DNA of 33,979 nt from Oceanospirillaceae bacterium (GTDB lineage: Bacteria; Pseudomonadota; Gammaproteobacteria; Pseudomonadales; Balneatricaceae). Below the pieces are notes generated by a model. That model searched no databases. It saw only the letters and a list, made by a program, of their open reading frames with translations, and had not been told where the DNA came from. This document shows, one piece after another, positions 18,622-27,106 of the stretch. The stretch spans positions 1-33,979 of the forward strand of contig JAIBDW010000014.1 of assembly GCA_024686035.1 (NCBI GenBank), in the 5' to 3' direction. Position 1 is the first letter of the stretch. Every line of letters starts with the position of its first letter. The translations under genes and the position numbers were made by a program.

Positions 18622-19527
18622 ATGACCAATGACAAAATGCAAGGCTTTATGTTCGACGATATGGACATCCGCGGCGTTCACCTACGGCTAGATCAGGGTG
18701 TAAAAACCCTATTAGACCAACAAGATTACCCCGCCCCTGTGGCGAGTTTGCTTGCGCAAATGCTTATAGTGGCTTGCTTACTTAGTGCAAAACTTAAATT
18801 ACGTGGGCGCTTGAGCGTGCAGATTCGTGGAGAGGGCCCACTGAAGTGGGTTATGGCAGAATGCCGACAGTTAAGTGATGACCCAGAACAGCCGTTTAGA
18901 GTAAAAGGCATGGCCCAGATGAATGAGCCTATTGTACCTAACGCAACCTTTAGTCAAATGGTGGCCGATGGCCGCTTAGTCATTACTATTGAGCCAGACC
19001 AGGGGCAGCGCTATCAAGGTGTGGTGATGGTGGACCAACCCACGTTAGCACAATGTGTTGAGGGTTATTTTTACCAGTCAGAACAACTACCTACTCATAT
19101 TCAACTTGTGAGCACAGATCAGGGCGCTGCTGGCTTTATGCTACAACGCTTGCCTCAAACGGAGGCTGAGCAACACCAAGCAGATTTAGATTGGGAACTT
19201 GTGCATGCTTTGGCTGCCACACTGACAGAAGATGAGCTTGCACAGCTACCAGCAGATCAAGTACTGCATAGATTATTCCATGAGCAACAAGTCAAAGTGT
19301 TTACTCCTCGTGCTGTTTTGCAACAGTGTGACTGTAGTCGCAAGCGTTGTGGCGGAGCGATCACAAGCTTAGGCAAAACGGCTGCAGATGAAATCTTGCA
19401 AGAGCAAGAAGCCATCGTGATCGATTGCCAATTTTGCAACGCCCACTATTCTTTTGACAAGGTCGATTGCCATGTTTTGTTTGAGCAAGGTGTCGTTGCA
19501 GAGACAGTCAGTCCAGCAGTGCATTAA
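18622..19527 (+). CDS. hslO: Redox-regulated chaperone Hsp33
   Basis: The 301-aa cytoplasmic holdase is activated by oxidation. The C-terminal zinc switch is visible as C236-D-C238 and C269-Q-F-C272 (QQCDCSRKRCGG and DCQFCNAHY). The N-terminal part begins MTNDKMQGFMFDDMDIRGVH, in line with E. coli Hsp33. An upstream frame to 18559 overlaps hslR and has no family support, so the ATG at 18622 is used, though its ribosome site is weak and coupling to hslR translation is likely. Extra cysteines (for example C243) are present but do not disturb the switch motif. Confidence 0.95.
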   Translation: MTNDKMQGFMFDDMDIRGVHLRLDQGVKTLLDQQDYPAPVASLLAQMLIVACLLSAKLKLRGRLSVQIRGEGPLKWVMAECRQLSDDPEQPFRVKGMAQMNEPIVPNATFSQMVADGRLVITIEPDQGQRYQGVVMVDQPTLAQCVEGYFYQSEQLPTHIQLVSTDQGAAGFMLQRLPQTEAEQHQADLDWELVHALAATLTEDELAQLPADQVLHRLFHEQQVKVFTPRAVLQQCDCSRKRCGGAITSLGKTAADEILQEQEAIVIDCQFCNAHYSFDKVDCHVLFEQGVVAETVSPAVH

Positions 19528-19729
19528 CTAGAAAAACCCCTATTTGTAGCCAATAAAGGACCATTATAATTTTTAGTGATGGCCCATATTTTACTATCAG
19601 GGGTACTTTTTTAACTTTTTATAATACTTTTCTGCCATAATGTCGGTTCTTTTTTTCACGCCAAAATGGCATTCTTTACTAGGGCTTTAGATTTTTTTAA
19701 AAACCTAAGTAATTCAAAGGTATTGATAC

Positions 19730-21289
19730 ATGACCGCAACTGTAGCTAATAATACTGGCACCACCTACACGCAACTATCCCCGGCAAGCTTAGTCCAAAA
19801 GGCGGTCGCTAATGGCGAAGGCACATTGGCTAACACGGGAGCACTTAATGTGATCACCGGGCATCGCACGGGCCGTTCACCTTTAGACCGCTTCGTGGTT
19901 CAAGAATCAAGTACGTCAGACCAGATTGAATGGGGTGCGATAAACCGCCCAGTAACGCCAGCAATATTTGATGCCTTGTGGAATCGTGTAGAGGCTTCAT
20001 TAGTGGGCCAAGACAAATATGTAGCTAACGTTCATGTAGGTTCAGACCAAAGTCATTACATTCCTATTAAAATGACCACTCAAACAGCATGGCAGAATTT
20101 GTTTGGCCAAAATCTCTTTATAGTACCAACGCAATACAACACTGCAGATAAGGATGAGTGGCAAATTCTTAACGTGGCCAACTTTGAATGTGACCCTCAG
20201 CGTGATGGCACTAACAGCGATGGCTGTGTGATGATCAACTTTGCTGAACGCAAGGTACTACTAGCAGGCATGCGTTACGCTGGTGAAATGAAAAAAGCCA
20301 TGTTCTCGGTACAAAACTTCCTGTTGCCAGCCAATGACGTATTACCCATGCACTGCTCAGCTAACGTGGGTAATGATGGCAAAACAACCTTGTTTTTTGG
20401 CTTGTCTGGCACAGGTAAAACGACACTATCTGCAGATCCAGAACGCTACTTAATAGGTGATGACGAACACGGCTGGGGTGAAGGCGTAGTGTTTAACATT
20501 GAAGGTGGTTGCTATGCTAAGACCATTAACCTAAGCAAAAAAAATGAGCCTCTTATTTGGGATGCCATTCGTTTTGGCGCTATTATCGAAAACGTGTGTC
20601 TGGATGAAGACAGTAAAGAGGCAGACTACGACAACACAGACATTTCAGAAAATGGTCGTTGTGCCTATCCTTTAGAGCACATTGAAAAGCGCACACAAGA
20701 CAACTTAGCAGGTGAGCCTGAAGCTATTATCTTCTTAACCTGTGATTTAACAGGGGTATTACCTCCTGTGTCTATCTTGTCTAAAGAAGCTGCAGCCTAT
20801 CACTTTTTAAGTGGCTATACTGCGCTAGTAGGCTCTACTGAAATGGGTTCCAGTGCTGCGATTCGTTCTACTTTTTCTACCTGCTTTGGGGCGCCTTTCT
20901 TCCCCCGTCCAGCAGGAGTATATGCACAGTTGTTAATGAAGCGTATTCAAGCGTTTGGCAGTAAGGTATATCTTGTTAACACTGGCTGGACAGGTGGCTC
21001 ATATGGCACGGGTAAGCGTTTTAGTATTCCTACCACTCGCGCCATTATTGCAGCCATCCAAAGCGGCAATATTACACAGGCAAAAACTCAGCACTTAAGC
21101 GGGCTAAACGTCGATGTGCCTACCACCCTAGAGGGTGTAGATAGCCATTTATTAAACCCGCGTGATACATGGCAAGACTGCGCTGCATACGATGCTGAAG
21201 CAGACGTTTTGATCGCCAAGTTTAACGAAAACTTCAAACGCTTTAGTGTTTCACAAGACATTATTGATGCCGGGCCACAGCAAAGCTAA
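19730..21289 (+). CDS. pckA: Phosphoenolpyruvate carboxykinase (ATP)
   Basis: This 519-aa enzyme converts oxaloacetate and ATP to phosphoenolpyruvate and CO2, the entry to gluconeogenesis. Motifs: [15 protein letters not shown] near the N terminus, the kinase P-loop [11 protein letters not shown] near residue 225, the metal-binding [24 protein letters not shown], and [21 protein letters not shown]. It starts at an ATG after AAAGGTATTGATAC. The 202-base upstream gap holds a TATAAT (19620-19625) without a convincing -35. It ends in a strong terminator. With mdh in the same window it fits growth on organic acids and amines, though the two genes are not linked in an operon. Confidence 0.97.
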   Translation: MTATVANNTGTTYTQLSPASLVQKAVANGEGTLANTGALNVITGHRTGRSPLDRFVVQESSTSDQIEWGAINRPVTPAIFDALWNRVEASLVGQDKYVANVHVGSDQSHYIPIKMTTQTAWQNLFGQNLFIVPTQYNTADKDEWQILNVANFECDPQRDGTNSDGCVMINFAERKVLLAGMRYAGEMKKAMFSVQNFLLPANDVLPMHCSANVGNDGKTTLFFGLSGTGKTTLSADPERYLIGDDEHGWGEGVVFNIEGGCYAKTINLSKKNEPLIWDAIRFGAIIENVCLDEDSKEADYDNTDISENGRCAYPLEHIEKRTQDNLAGEPEAIIFLTCDLTGVLPPVSILSKEAAAYHFLSGYTALVGSTEMGSSAAIRSTFSTCFGAPFFPRPAGVYAQLLMKRIQAFGSKVYLVNTGWTGGSYGTGKRFSIPTTRAIIAAIQSGNITQAKTQHLSGLNVDVPTTLEGVDSHLLNPRDTWQDCAAYDAEADVLIAKFNENFKRFSVSQDIIDAGPQQS

Positions 21290-21315
21290 ACCCATGCTCA
21301 TGATGCTGTGATTAT

Positions 21316-21345
21316 AAAAGGCCCCTTTATCGGGGCCTTTTTTTT
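21316..21345 (+). terminator. Rho-independent terminator of pckA
   Basis: AAAAGGCCCC (21316-21325) pairs perfectly with GGGGCCTTTT (21332-21341) around TTTATC, followed by more T residues to 21345. It separates pckA from tex. Confidence 0.93.
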
Positions 21346-21411
21346 GCGCTAACATTGGTCGGTATGTCTACCTTTACACTTGCTTTTACACCCACCTCTT
21401 TAAAACTTCTC

Positions 21412-21439
21412 TTAACGACCCTATTAACAGGGCTATGCT
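21412..21439 (+). promoter_or_regulatory. Candidate promoter of tex
   Basis: TTAACG (21412-21417) and TATGCT (21434-21439) are 16 bases apart, downstream of the pckA terminator and upstream of the proposed GTG start at 21466. If this promoter is real, tex translation cannot begin at the upstream ATGs at 21355-21364. Confidence 0.35.
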
Positions 21440-21465
21440 TTAAAAATAAGAAGGATGCTAAGTTT

Positions 21466-23772
21466 GTGATACATCAGCAAATCGCCACTGAACTTGCAGT
21501 ACAAACTTGGCAGGTAGATGCCGCTATCAAGTTATTGGATGAAGGCTCTACAGTGCCTTTCATTGCGCGTTATCGTAAAGAAGTGACTGGCGTATTGGAT
21601 GATACTCAGCTGCGCATGCTAGAAGAGCGCCTAGGCTACTTACGCGAGCTCAATGCTAGGCGTAAGACTATTTTAGAAAATATTGAAAAACAAGATAAAC
21701 TCACCCCCAAGCTTACGAGCCTCATTAACGCGGCAGATAGTAAAACTCGTTTAGAAGATTTATACCTGCCTTATAAAATAAAGCGTCGTACCAAAGCTCA
21801 AATCGCCATCGAATCTGGCTTGCAGCCATTGGCTGATGCCTTATTAAAAGACCCTACCCTTAACCCAGAGCAGGAGGCTCAGGATTACGTCAATGCCAAG
21901 CTTGCCATTAATAACACCAAAGATGCCCTTGATGGTGCCAAGCAAATATTGATGGAGCGTTTTAGTTTGGCGGCAGATTTGCTGGCAGATCTGCGCACCT
22001 TAGGCTGGCAAAACGCTAAGTGGCAAACTCAGGTGGTGGATGGTAAGCAGCAACAAGGGGCCAAGTTTCAAGACTACTTTGACTTTCAAGAAGCCTTAAA
22101 GACCATTCCCTCCCACCGTGCACTAGCCATTCTACGAGGTCGTAATGAAGGGTTTTTACAGGCCACTATTTTATGGTCTATAGATGAACATCTGCCTTTC
22201 GAGTCAAAAGTGGCCAACTATTGGAACATCAAAGATCAGGGCCGAGCTGGCGATAAATGGCTGAGTGAAGTGGTGCGTTGGACATGGCGTGTGAAGCTAG
22301 CTAGCCAGCTAGAAACGGCCCTCATCAATAAAGTAAGAGAAGCCTCAGAGCAAAGTGCCATCGATGTGTTTGCCCATAATTTAAAAGACTTGTTATTAGC
22401 TGCCCCTGCAGGTGACAAAGTGACTCTAGGGCTAGATCCTGGCTTACGCACAGGGGTGAAGGCTGTCGTAGTAGACTCAACGGGCAAGCTGTTAAGCACG
22501 CAAACCATCTTTCCTCATGTGCCTCACCATAAATGGCAGGAGGCTTTAGAGCTGTTGGTGCATTGGTGTAAAACCTACCATATTCAATTGGTTGCCATAG
22601 GTAATGGCACAGGCTCCAGAGAAACGGATCAGCTCGTTAAAGAGGTCCAAGCACGACTAGGAACTGATGCGCCACAGCGTATTATTGTCAGTGAAGCCGG
22701 CGCGTCCGTTTATTCGGCGTCGGCCTTAGCTGCAGCTGAGTTTCCAGAGTTAGATGTAAGCTACCGTGGTGCTGTTTCTATTGCCAGACGTTTGCAAGAT
22801 CCATTGGCAGAGTTAGTGAAAATAGACCCCAAAGCTATTGGTGTAGGCCAATATCAGCATGACGTTAGCCAAGTTCAATTGATCCGCAAGCTAGATAACG
22901 TAGTAGAAGACTGTGTGAATAATGTGGGAGTAGATCTAAATACGGCTTCAGCGCCTTTATTGCAGCGAGTGGCAGGCTTAAACAAAACCATGGCAGACAA
23001 CATCGTGCTGCACCGAGAGCTAAACGGCGCCTTTAATAATCGTAAGCAGCTGCTTAAAGTGGCGCGTGTAGGTGGCAAAGCGTTTGAACAGTCGGCTGGA
23101 TTTTTGCGTATTCGCGCAGGCGATAACCCTCTAGATGCCACCAGCGTGCACCCAGAAGCTTATGCCTTAGTGGGTAAATTGGCACAGCAGTTACACCTAA
23201 GCGTGGCTGATTTGTTGGGTAGTGATCAGCTTAAAAAGGTTCAGGTTGCAAAATTACACGAGCAAGGCGTGGGGGAGCACACCTTACAAGATTTGCTTAG
23301 TGAGCTACAAAAGCCTGGGCGCGACCCAAGGCCAGAGTTTAAAATGGCCAAGCTCACAGACGGTGTAGAGAGTATTAAAGACCTCTCTTTAGGCGCTATC
23401 ATGGAAGGAACCATTAGCAATGTCACTAATTTTGGCGCTTTTGTCGATATTGGTGTGCATCAAGATGGCTTAGTACACATTTCTGCACTTTGTGAACAAT
23501 ACGTCAAAGACCCTCACGACATAGTCAAAGCTGGAGACATTGTGAAAGTGAAGGTGATGCAAATAGATGTGGCCCGAAAGCGCATAGGCTTAACAATGCG
23601 CTTAAGTGATGAACTACCTCCACAAGACGACCTGTCAATATCTGGCAAACCCACTGCCACTAATGCTCATCACAAACCGGCTAAAAAGGCTCAAGCTAAT
23701 GCCAAGCCGCAGCAAGCTCTGGGCAGTATGGCGCAAAAATTAAAAGATGCCCATGCGCAATTAAAAAAGTAA
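21466..23772 (+). CDS. tex: Tex-family nucleic-acid-binding transcription accessory protein
   Basis: The 768-aa protein matches the size of E. coli Tex/YhgF (773 aa). Order of domains: N-terminal helical Tex region (QVDAAIKLLDEGSTVPFIARYRKEVTG), a YqgF/RuvC-like nuclease fold (VTLGLDPGLRTGVKAVVVDS), helix-hairpin-helix motifs (VGVDLNTASAPLLQRVAGL), and a C-terminal S1 RNA-binding domain (GAIMEGTISNVTNFGAFVDIG) before a Lys/Ala-rich tail. It is thought to act in transcription and RNA processing. The start chosen is GTG at 21466, 10 bases after AAGGA (21451-21455). Upstream ATGs would add 37 hydrophobic, non-conserved residues. Confidence 0.94.
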   Translation: MIHQQIATELAVQTWQVDAAIKLLDEGSTVPFIARYRKEVTGVLDDTQLRMLEERLGYLRELNARRKTILENIEKQDKLTPKLTSLINAADSKTRLEDLYLPYKIKRRTKAQIAIESGLQPLADALLKDPTLNPEQEAQDYVNAKLAINNTKDALDGAKQILMERFSLAADLLADLRTLGWQNAKWQTQVVDGKQQQGAKFQDYFDFQEALKTIPSHRALAILRGRNEGFLQATILWSIDEHLPFESKVANYWNIKDQGRAGDKWLSEVVRWTWRVKLASQLETALINKVREASEQSAIDVFAHNLKDLLLAAPAGDKVTLGLDPGLRTGVKAVVVDSTGKLLSTQTIFPHVPHHKWQEALELLVHWCKTYHIQLVAIGNGTGSRETDQLVKEVQARLGTDAPQRIIVSEAGASVYSASALAAAEFPELDVSYRGAVSIARRLQDPLAELVKIDPKAIGVGQYQHDVSQVQLIRKLDNVVEDCVNNVGVDLNTASAPLLQRVAGLNKTMADNIVLHRELNGAFNNRKQLLKVARVGGKAFEQSAGFLRIRAGDNPLDATSVHPEAYALVGKLAQQLHLSVADLLGSDQLKKVQVAKLHEQGVGEHTLQDLLSELQKPGRDPRPEFKMAKLTDGVESIKDLSLGAIMEGTISNVTNFGAFVDIGVHQDGLVHISALCEQYVKDPHDIVKAGDIVKVKVMQIDVARKRIGLTMRLSDELPPQDDLSISGKPTATNAHHKPAKKAQANAKPQQALGSMAQKLKDAHAQLKK

Positions 23773-23852
23773 TACTACGCAGAATTTGAACGCAAACTAG
23801 GCTAAACTTCGTTTTTCTAGTCTTCGCTATTTAACGCCATTTGGAACTATAG

Positions 23853-25412
23853 ATGCCTACATATTTATCACAACGTCTACAGCAGGTGAAAAACTCTCCC
23901 GTGGCTAGCACTTTGGCTAGTTTACAGTGTGGGATTGAAAAAGAAGGCTTGCGCGTGTCTTTAAATGGACGAGTAAGCCATGCGGACCATCCCAAAGCGC
24001 TAGGATCAAGCCTTACACATACTAGTATTACTACTGATTATTCAGAGGCTTTGCTGGAATACATCACGCCCGTATTTAAAAGCCCTATGGCTGCCTTAGC
24101 GTTTATGCAAGAGCTACATAGCTTTAGCGCCAGCCAGCTACAAAATACAGGTGAGTACTTATGGCCTGCGAGTATGCCGTGTTTCTTAGATGGAGAAGAT
24201 GACATTCGTATTGCGGATTTTGGCTCCTCCAACACAGGCAAACTTAAACATACCTATAGAGTAGGTTTGGCTTATCGATACGGTAAGATTATGCAATCTA
24301 TTGCCGGTTTGCATTTTAACTTCTCTCCACAAGACAACTTTTGGCCAGCCTATCAAAAGTTGTTAGGTGATGAGCAGCCTTTATGTGATTTTCAATCTAG
24401 CCAATATTTTGGCTTGATTCGAAATTTTAGACGCCATTCGTGGGTGTTGCTGTACCTATTTGGCGCATCCCCGGCCATTGATGCAAGCTTTGTGAAAGGC
24501 CGAGATGTGGCTTTGGTTAAAGGCATAGGTGGCTCTTTAGTAGGGCCTTATGCAACCTCTTTGCGCATGAGCGATGTGGGATATAACAACAAAGTGCAGT
24601 CGGTCTTGAGCCTATGCTTTAACGATCTAGAAAAATATGCTCAATCCTTAGAACATGCTATTTCTACCCCTTTGTCTGTGTATGAAAAAATAGGCGTCAA
24701 GGTGGATGGAAAATATCGCCAACTCAACGCTAACTTATTGCAAATTGAAAACGAGTATTACAGTGACATAAGGCCAAAGCGGGTGACTCGGGCTGGACAA
24801 AAGCCGGTGCACGCGCTTAAAGAAGCGGGTGTGGAATATGTTGAAGTGCGTAATATCGATCTGAACCCTTTTTTACCTTTGGGTATAGATGCACAACAAA
24901 GTCAGTTTATAAACGTCTTTCTTAGCTGGTGTTTGTTTTCCAAAAGCCCTGTGATTAGCGATCAAGAGTGTGGGATCATTGGTGCAAACCAAGCCGTAGT
25001 CGTGCACCAAGGCCGCAAACCTGGGCTCATGCTTGAAACCTGCGCAGGCCCAAAGAGCTTGCGCAATTTAGGCCTTGAAATGATGGAAAATCTGCGTTTA
25101 GTAGCCGATATCATGCCTGAAAAACAACAAGTGTTGGCAGCCATAGAGGCCATGGCAGCTAGAATAAACGACCCTGCACTTACTCCATCGGCCCAAGTTA
25201 TAGCGGCGATGGAGCAAGAAGGCTTATCACATCAAGACTTGTGCTTTAAATTAGCCAAGCAACATCAAGAGCACCACTTGCAGCAAAGTCTATGTTTACA
25301 ACGAAGGCAAGAGCTAAGTGACCAAGTGAGTGAATCTATTGTGCAGCAAGAGCACATTGAAGCGGGTCAAACGCAATCTTTTGATGACTTTTTAGCGGCC
25401 TACCTTGCTTAG
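23853..25412 (+). CDS. gshA: Glutamate-cysteine ligase
   Basis: The 519-aa enzyme joins glutamate and cysteine with ATP, the first step of glutathione synthesis. It matches the gammaproteobacterial GshA type (E. coli 518 aa): GIEKEGLRVSLNGRVSHADHPKALGS near the N terminus, ITTDYSEALLEYITP, the HFNFS metal/nucleotide segment, and EAGVEYVEVRNIDLNPF. GGA lies 9 bases before the ATG. It follows tex by 80 bases without a strong terminator between them. It ends only 10 bases from the stop of the opposing EamA transporter gene. Confidence 0.97.
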   Translation: MPTYLSQRLQQVKNSPVASTLASLQCGIEKEGLRVSLNGRVSHADHPKALGSSLTHTSITTDYSEALLEYITPVFKSPMAALAFMQELHSFSASQLQNTGEYLWPASMPCFLDGEDDIRIADFGSSNTGKLKHTYRVGLAYRYGKIMQSIAGLHFNFSPQDNFWPAYQKLLGDEQPLCDFQSSQYFGLIRNFRRHSWVLLYLFGASPAIDASFVKGRDVALVKGIGGSLVGPYATSLRMSDVGYNNKVQSVLSLCFNDLEKYAQSLEHAISTPLSVYEKIGVKVDGKYRQLNANLLQIENEYYSDIRPKRVTRAGQKPVHALKEAGVEYVEVRNIDLNPFLPLGIDAQQSQFINVFLSWCLFSKSPVISDQECGIIGANQAVVVHQGRKPGLMLETCAGPKSLRNLGLEMMENLRLVADIMPEKQQVLAAIEAMAARINDPALTPSAQVIAAMEQEGLSHQDLCFKLAKQHQEHHLQQSLCLQRRQELSDQVSESIVQQEHIEAGQTQSFDDFLAAYLA

Positions 25413-25422
25413 TAAATGGGCA

Positions 25423-26328
25423 TTAGTGGCTTAAAAATAATACTGCACTACCCACTACGACTAATGCCGCACCTGCCCAAGAGCCACGGCTAGGGCGCTG
25501 CCCAGTAATGACCCAAACCACAGGTAATATAAGCACAGGGGTGGTGGCTGATAGAGTCATCACAATGCCCACTTCTCCAGCGCCCAAGGCATACACGAGT
25601 AGGGTCATGCCTATCACTAGGCCTAGAGTTGCACTGGACATGGTGCGCCAAATGTAGGCAACGGTTGGCTTGGCGTTAGCTTTGGCCCACGCAAAGGGCA
25701 GTATACGCACAAGTAGCAGCACCACGGCGGCAAAACCTACTCTGATTGCTGAGGCTGCAATAGGGTCTGCGCCGGCTAACAATACAGGCTTAGCCATCAC
25801 CGCCCCCGCCGCTTGTCCAAATGCGGCAGTTAACCCCAGTAAAATGCCTAGGCCTAAGTGGCCGCTCACTTTTTCTAAGCGGTGCTCACCAGAAGCTTTA
25901 CGTCCCCACCAAACAGCATTGACCACACCTGTTAAAATTAATCCGCAACCAATCAGCAAGTTGGTGCTTAGGGTCTCACCTAACCAAAGAAAGCCCATGC
26001 CAGCTGCCATAGGTGCGCTGGTGGCAAATAATACTGAATTACGTCTGGGGCCAATGCGTTTTAAGGCTTGCATTAACGCCGTATCACCCACCACGATGCC
26101 CACTAAACTTGAGCCGATAAGAGCAATCATTGCATTGTCTGGCATACTTGACCACAAGCCCATAACGCTGGTGATGATAATAAGCACAGTGCCGGCAAAT
26201 ACAACTCTATAACGATTGAACGCGACTGCGCCAAAATGGTGAACGCCTGGTGCCGCCAGAATAGCGGTGAAAGTCCAGCATATGGCAGCAGCTAGAGCGG
26301 CTAATTCAGCCACGGGTAAGTTGCTCAT
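25423..26328 (-). CDS. EamA/DMT-family transporter, substrate unknown
   Basis: The 301-aa protein has about ten hydrophobic helices arranged as two repeated EamA units, the drug/metabolite transporter pattern. The first helix (LAALAAAICWTFTAILA) and the segment VVGDTALMQALKRIGPRRNSVLFATSAPMAAGMGF are typical. Members export amino acids, metabolites or toxic compounds; the substrate here cannot be told. AGGAAC lies just before the ATG. Immediately upstream on this strand is the inverted-repeat block at 26353-26403, which would fall in its leader or promoter. Confidence 0.87.
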   Translation of the reverse strand: MSNLPVAELAALAAAICWTFTAILAAPGVHHFGAVAFNRYRVVFAGTVLIIITSVMGLWSSMPDNAMIALIGSSLVGIVVGDTALMQALKRIGPRRNSVLFATSAPMAAGMGFLWLGETLSTNLLIGCGLILTGVVNAVWWGRKASGEHRLEKVSGHLGLGILLGLTAAFGQAAGAVMAKPVLLAGADPIAASAIRVGFAAVVLLLVRILPFAWAKANAKPTVAYIWRTMSSATLGLVIGMTLLVYALGAGEVGIVMTLSATTPVLILPVVWVITGQRPSRGSWAGAALVVVGSAVLFLSH

Positions 26329-26352
26329 CTTGTTCCTTTAAACATACAGATG

Positions 26353-26403
26353 TGCGCCACAATAGCAGCTATTGGTTTTAAAGCCAGTCATTTATGTGGC
26401 GCA
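26353..26403. repeat. 9-bp perfect inverted repeat enclosing smaller ones
   Basis: TGCGCCACA (26353-26361) and TGTGGCGCA (26395-26403) pair perfectly across 33 bases. Inside lie AATAGC-A-GCTATT and the near-palindrome GGTTTTAAAGCC. The pattern suggests a branched RNA or operator cluster between the EamA gene and nrdR. Confidence 0.5.
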
Positions 26404-26507
26404 TCCAAACCCTAGGGTCTCTGATCCAAGCCACATTATGCGTAACTGGTCCAGAGCTACATATCAACAGGCCTTTGTACAATACGAACGCCAAGTTAAA
26501 ATGGCTA

Positions 26508-26543
26508 AAAAAGACCTGTTTTTCGCCCAAATCAGGCCTTTTT
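26508..26543 (+). terminator. Terminator-like hairpin upstream of nrdR
   Basis: AAAAAGACCTG (26508-26518) pairs with CAGGCCTTTTT (26533-26543) with one A-C mismatch and a 14-base loop. Most of the T run is inside the stem, so strength is uncertain. The left arm can pair instead with ACAGGCCTTT at 26467-26476, an antiterminator-like alternative. Confidence 0.4.
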
Positions 26544-26590
26544 CATCTCATTTTCCTTTTGTCGCCGTATTATGCAAAGGTCTCTAGGGC

Positions 26591-26596
26591 TATAAT
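26591..26596 (+). promoter_or_regulatory. Candidate -10 box of the nrdR-rib operon
   Basis: A perfect TATAAT lies 42 bases before the nrdR ATG. The 17-base-upstream hexamer (TATTAT) is a poor -35, so the promoter may be weak or activator-dependent. If real, the hairpin at 26508-26543 is upstream of this start site. Confidence 0.35.
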
Positions 26597-26637
26597 GCCT
26601 TATAGCTTACCCCTTCAAACCACAGGTATAAACACCG

Positions 26638-27102
26638 ATGCATTGCCCTTTTTGCAGCAACCCAGAAACCAAAGTAATTGACTCACGTTTAGTGGGTGAA
26701 GGGGCGCAAATTCGTCGTAGGCGAGAATGCTTAACTTGCAATGAGCGCGTCACGACCTTTGAGGTGGCAGAATTATTAATGCCCAGAGTGGTGAAGCAAG
26801 ATGGCACACGCCAACCCTTTGATGAAGAAAAGCTGCGTGCAGGTATTTTAAGATCTTTAGAAAAGCGCCCTGTCAGCATTGAAGCCATAGAAGCCAGTAT
26901 CAACCGTATTAAGCATGCACTTAGAGCAGGTGGTGAGCGAGAAGTGGGCACTCAGATAGTGGGTGAAGCGGTGATGGCGCAGCTGCGTAAATTGGATGAA
27001 GTGGCTTATGTGCGTTTTGCTTCTGTGTATCGCAGCTTTAAAGACCTGAACGAATTTAGGGCCGAGATCGAACGCCTAGAACAAGAGCATCAAGGTAGTT
27101 AA
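26638..27102 (+). CDS. nrdR: Transcriptional repressor NrdR
   Basis: The 154-aa regulator represses ribonucleotide reductase genes according to nucleotide state. The N-terminal zinc ribbon has C3, C6, C31 and C34 (MHCPFCS and [10 protein letters not shown]), followed by an ATP-cone domain starting at [18 protein letters not shown] and containing [13 protein letters not shown]. The length is standard. It is the first gene of the cluster nrdR-ribD-rib-nusB-thiL-pgpA, a widely conserved proteobacterial order, with ribD only 4 bases downstream. The ribosome site is weak. Confidence 0.97.
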   Translation: MHCPFCSNPETKVIDSRLVGEGAQIRRRRECLTCNERVTTFEVAELLMPRVVKQDGTRQPFDEEKLRAGILRSLEKRPVSIEAIEASINRIKHALRAGGEREVGTQIVGEAVMAQLRKLDEVAYVRFASVYRSFKDLNEFRAEIERLEQEHQGS

Positions 27103-27106
27103 GCTA

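Larger units (their letters stand above)
26329..26637. other. 309-base gap with several inverted repeats
   Basis: This is the only gap above 300 bases. From left to right it holds a 9-bp inverted repeat (26353/26403), imperfect CTCTG/CAGAG pairing near 26419-26455, a CAGGCCTTT repeat at 26468-26476 and 26533-26541, a terminator-like hairpin, and a TATAAT ahead of nrdR. No convincing protein is seen: a frame from 26372 has no ribosome site and runs through the hairpins. It may hold a leader or a small RNA. Confidence 0.45.

Noticed and set aside
19536-19604. Hairpin ACCCCT/AGGGGT as hslO terminator
   Set aside because: The arms are only 6 bp and about 57 bases apart with an imperfect inner stem; too weak to call.
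26340-26545. 6S RNA or another known housekeeping small RNA in the nrdR gap
   Set aside because: No long rod with a central bubble or other known landmark could be seen; left as an uncharacterised candidate.
26372-26587. 71-codon open frame between the EamA gene and nrdR
   Set aside because: It lacks a ribosome site, has no recognisable protein features, an overlapping frame of similar length exists, and it runs through hairpins.
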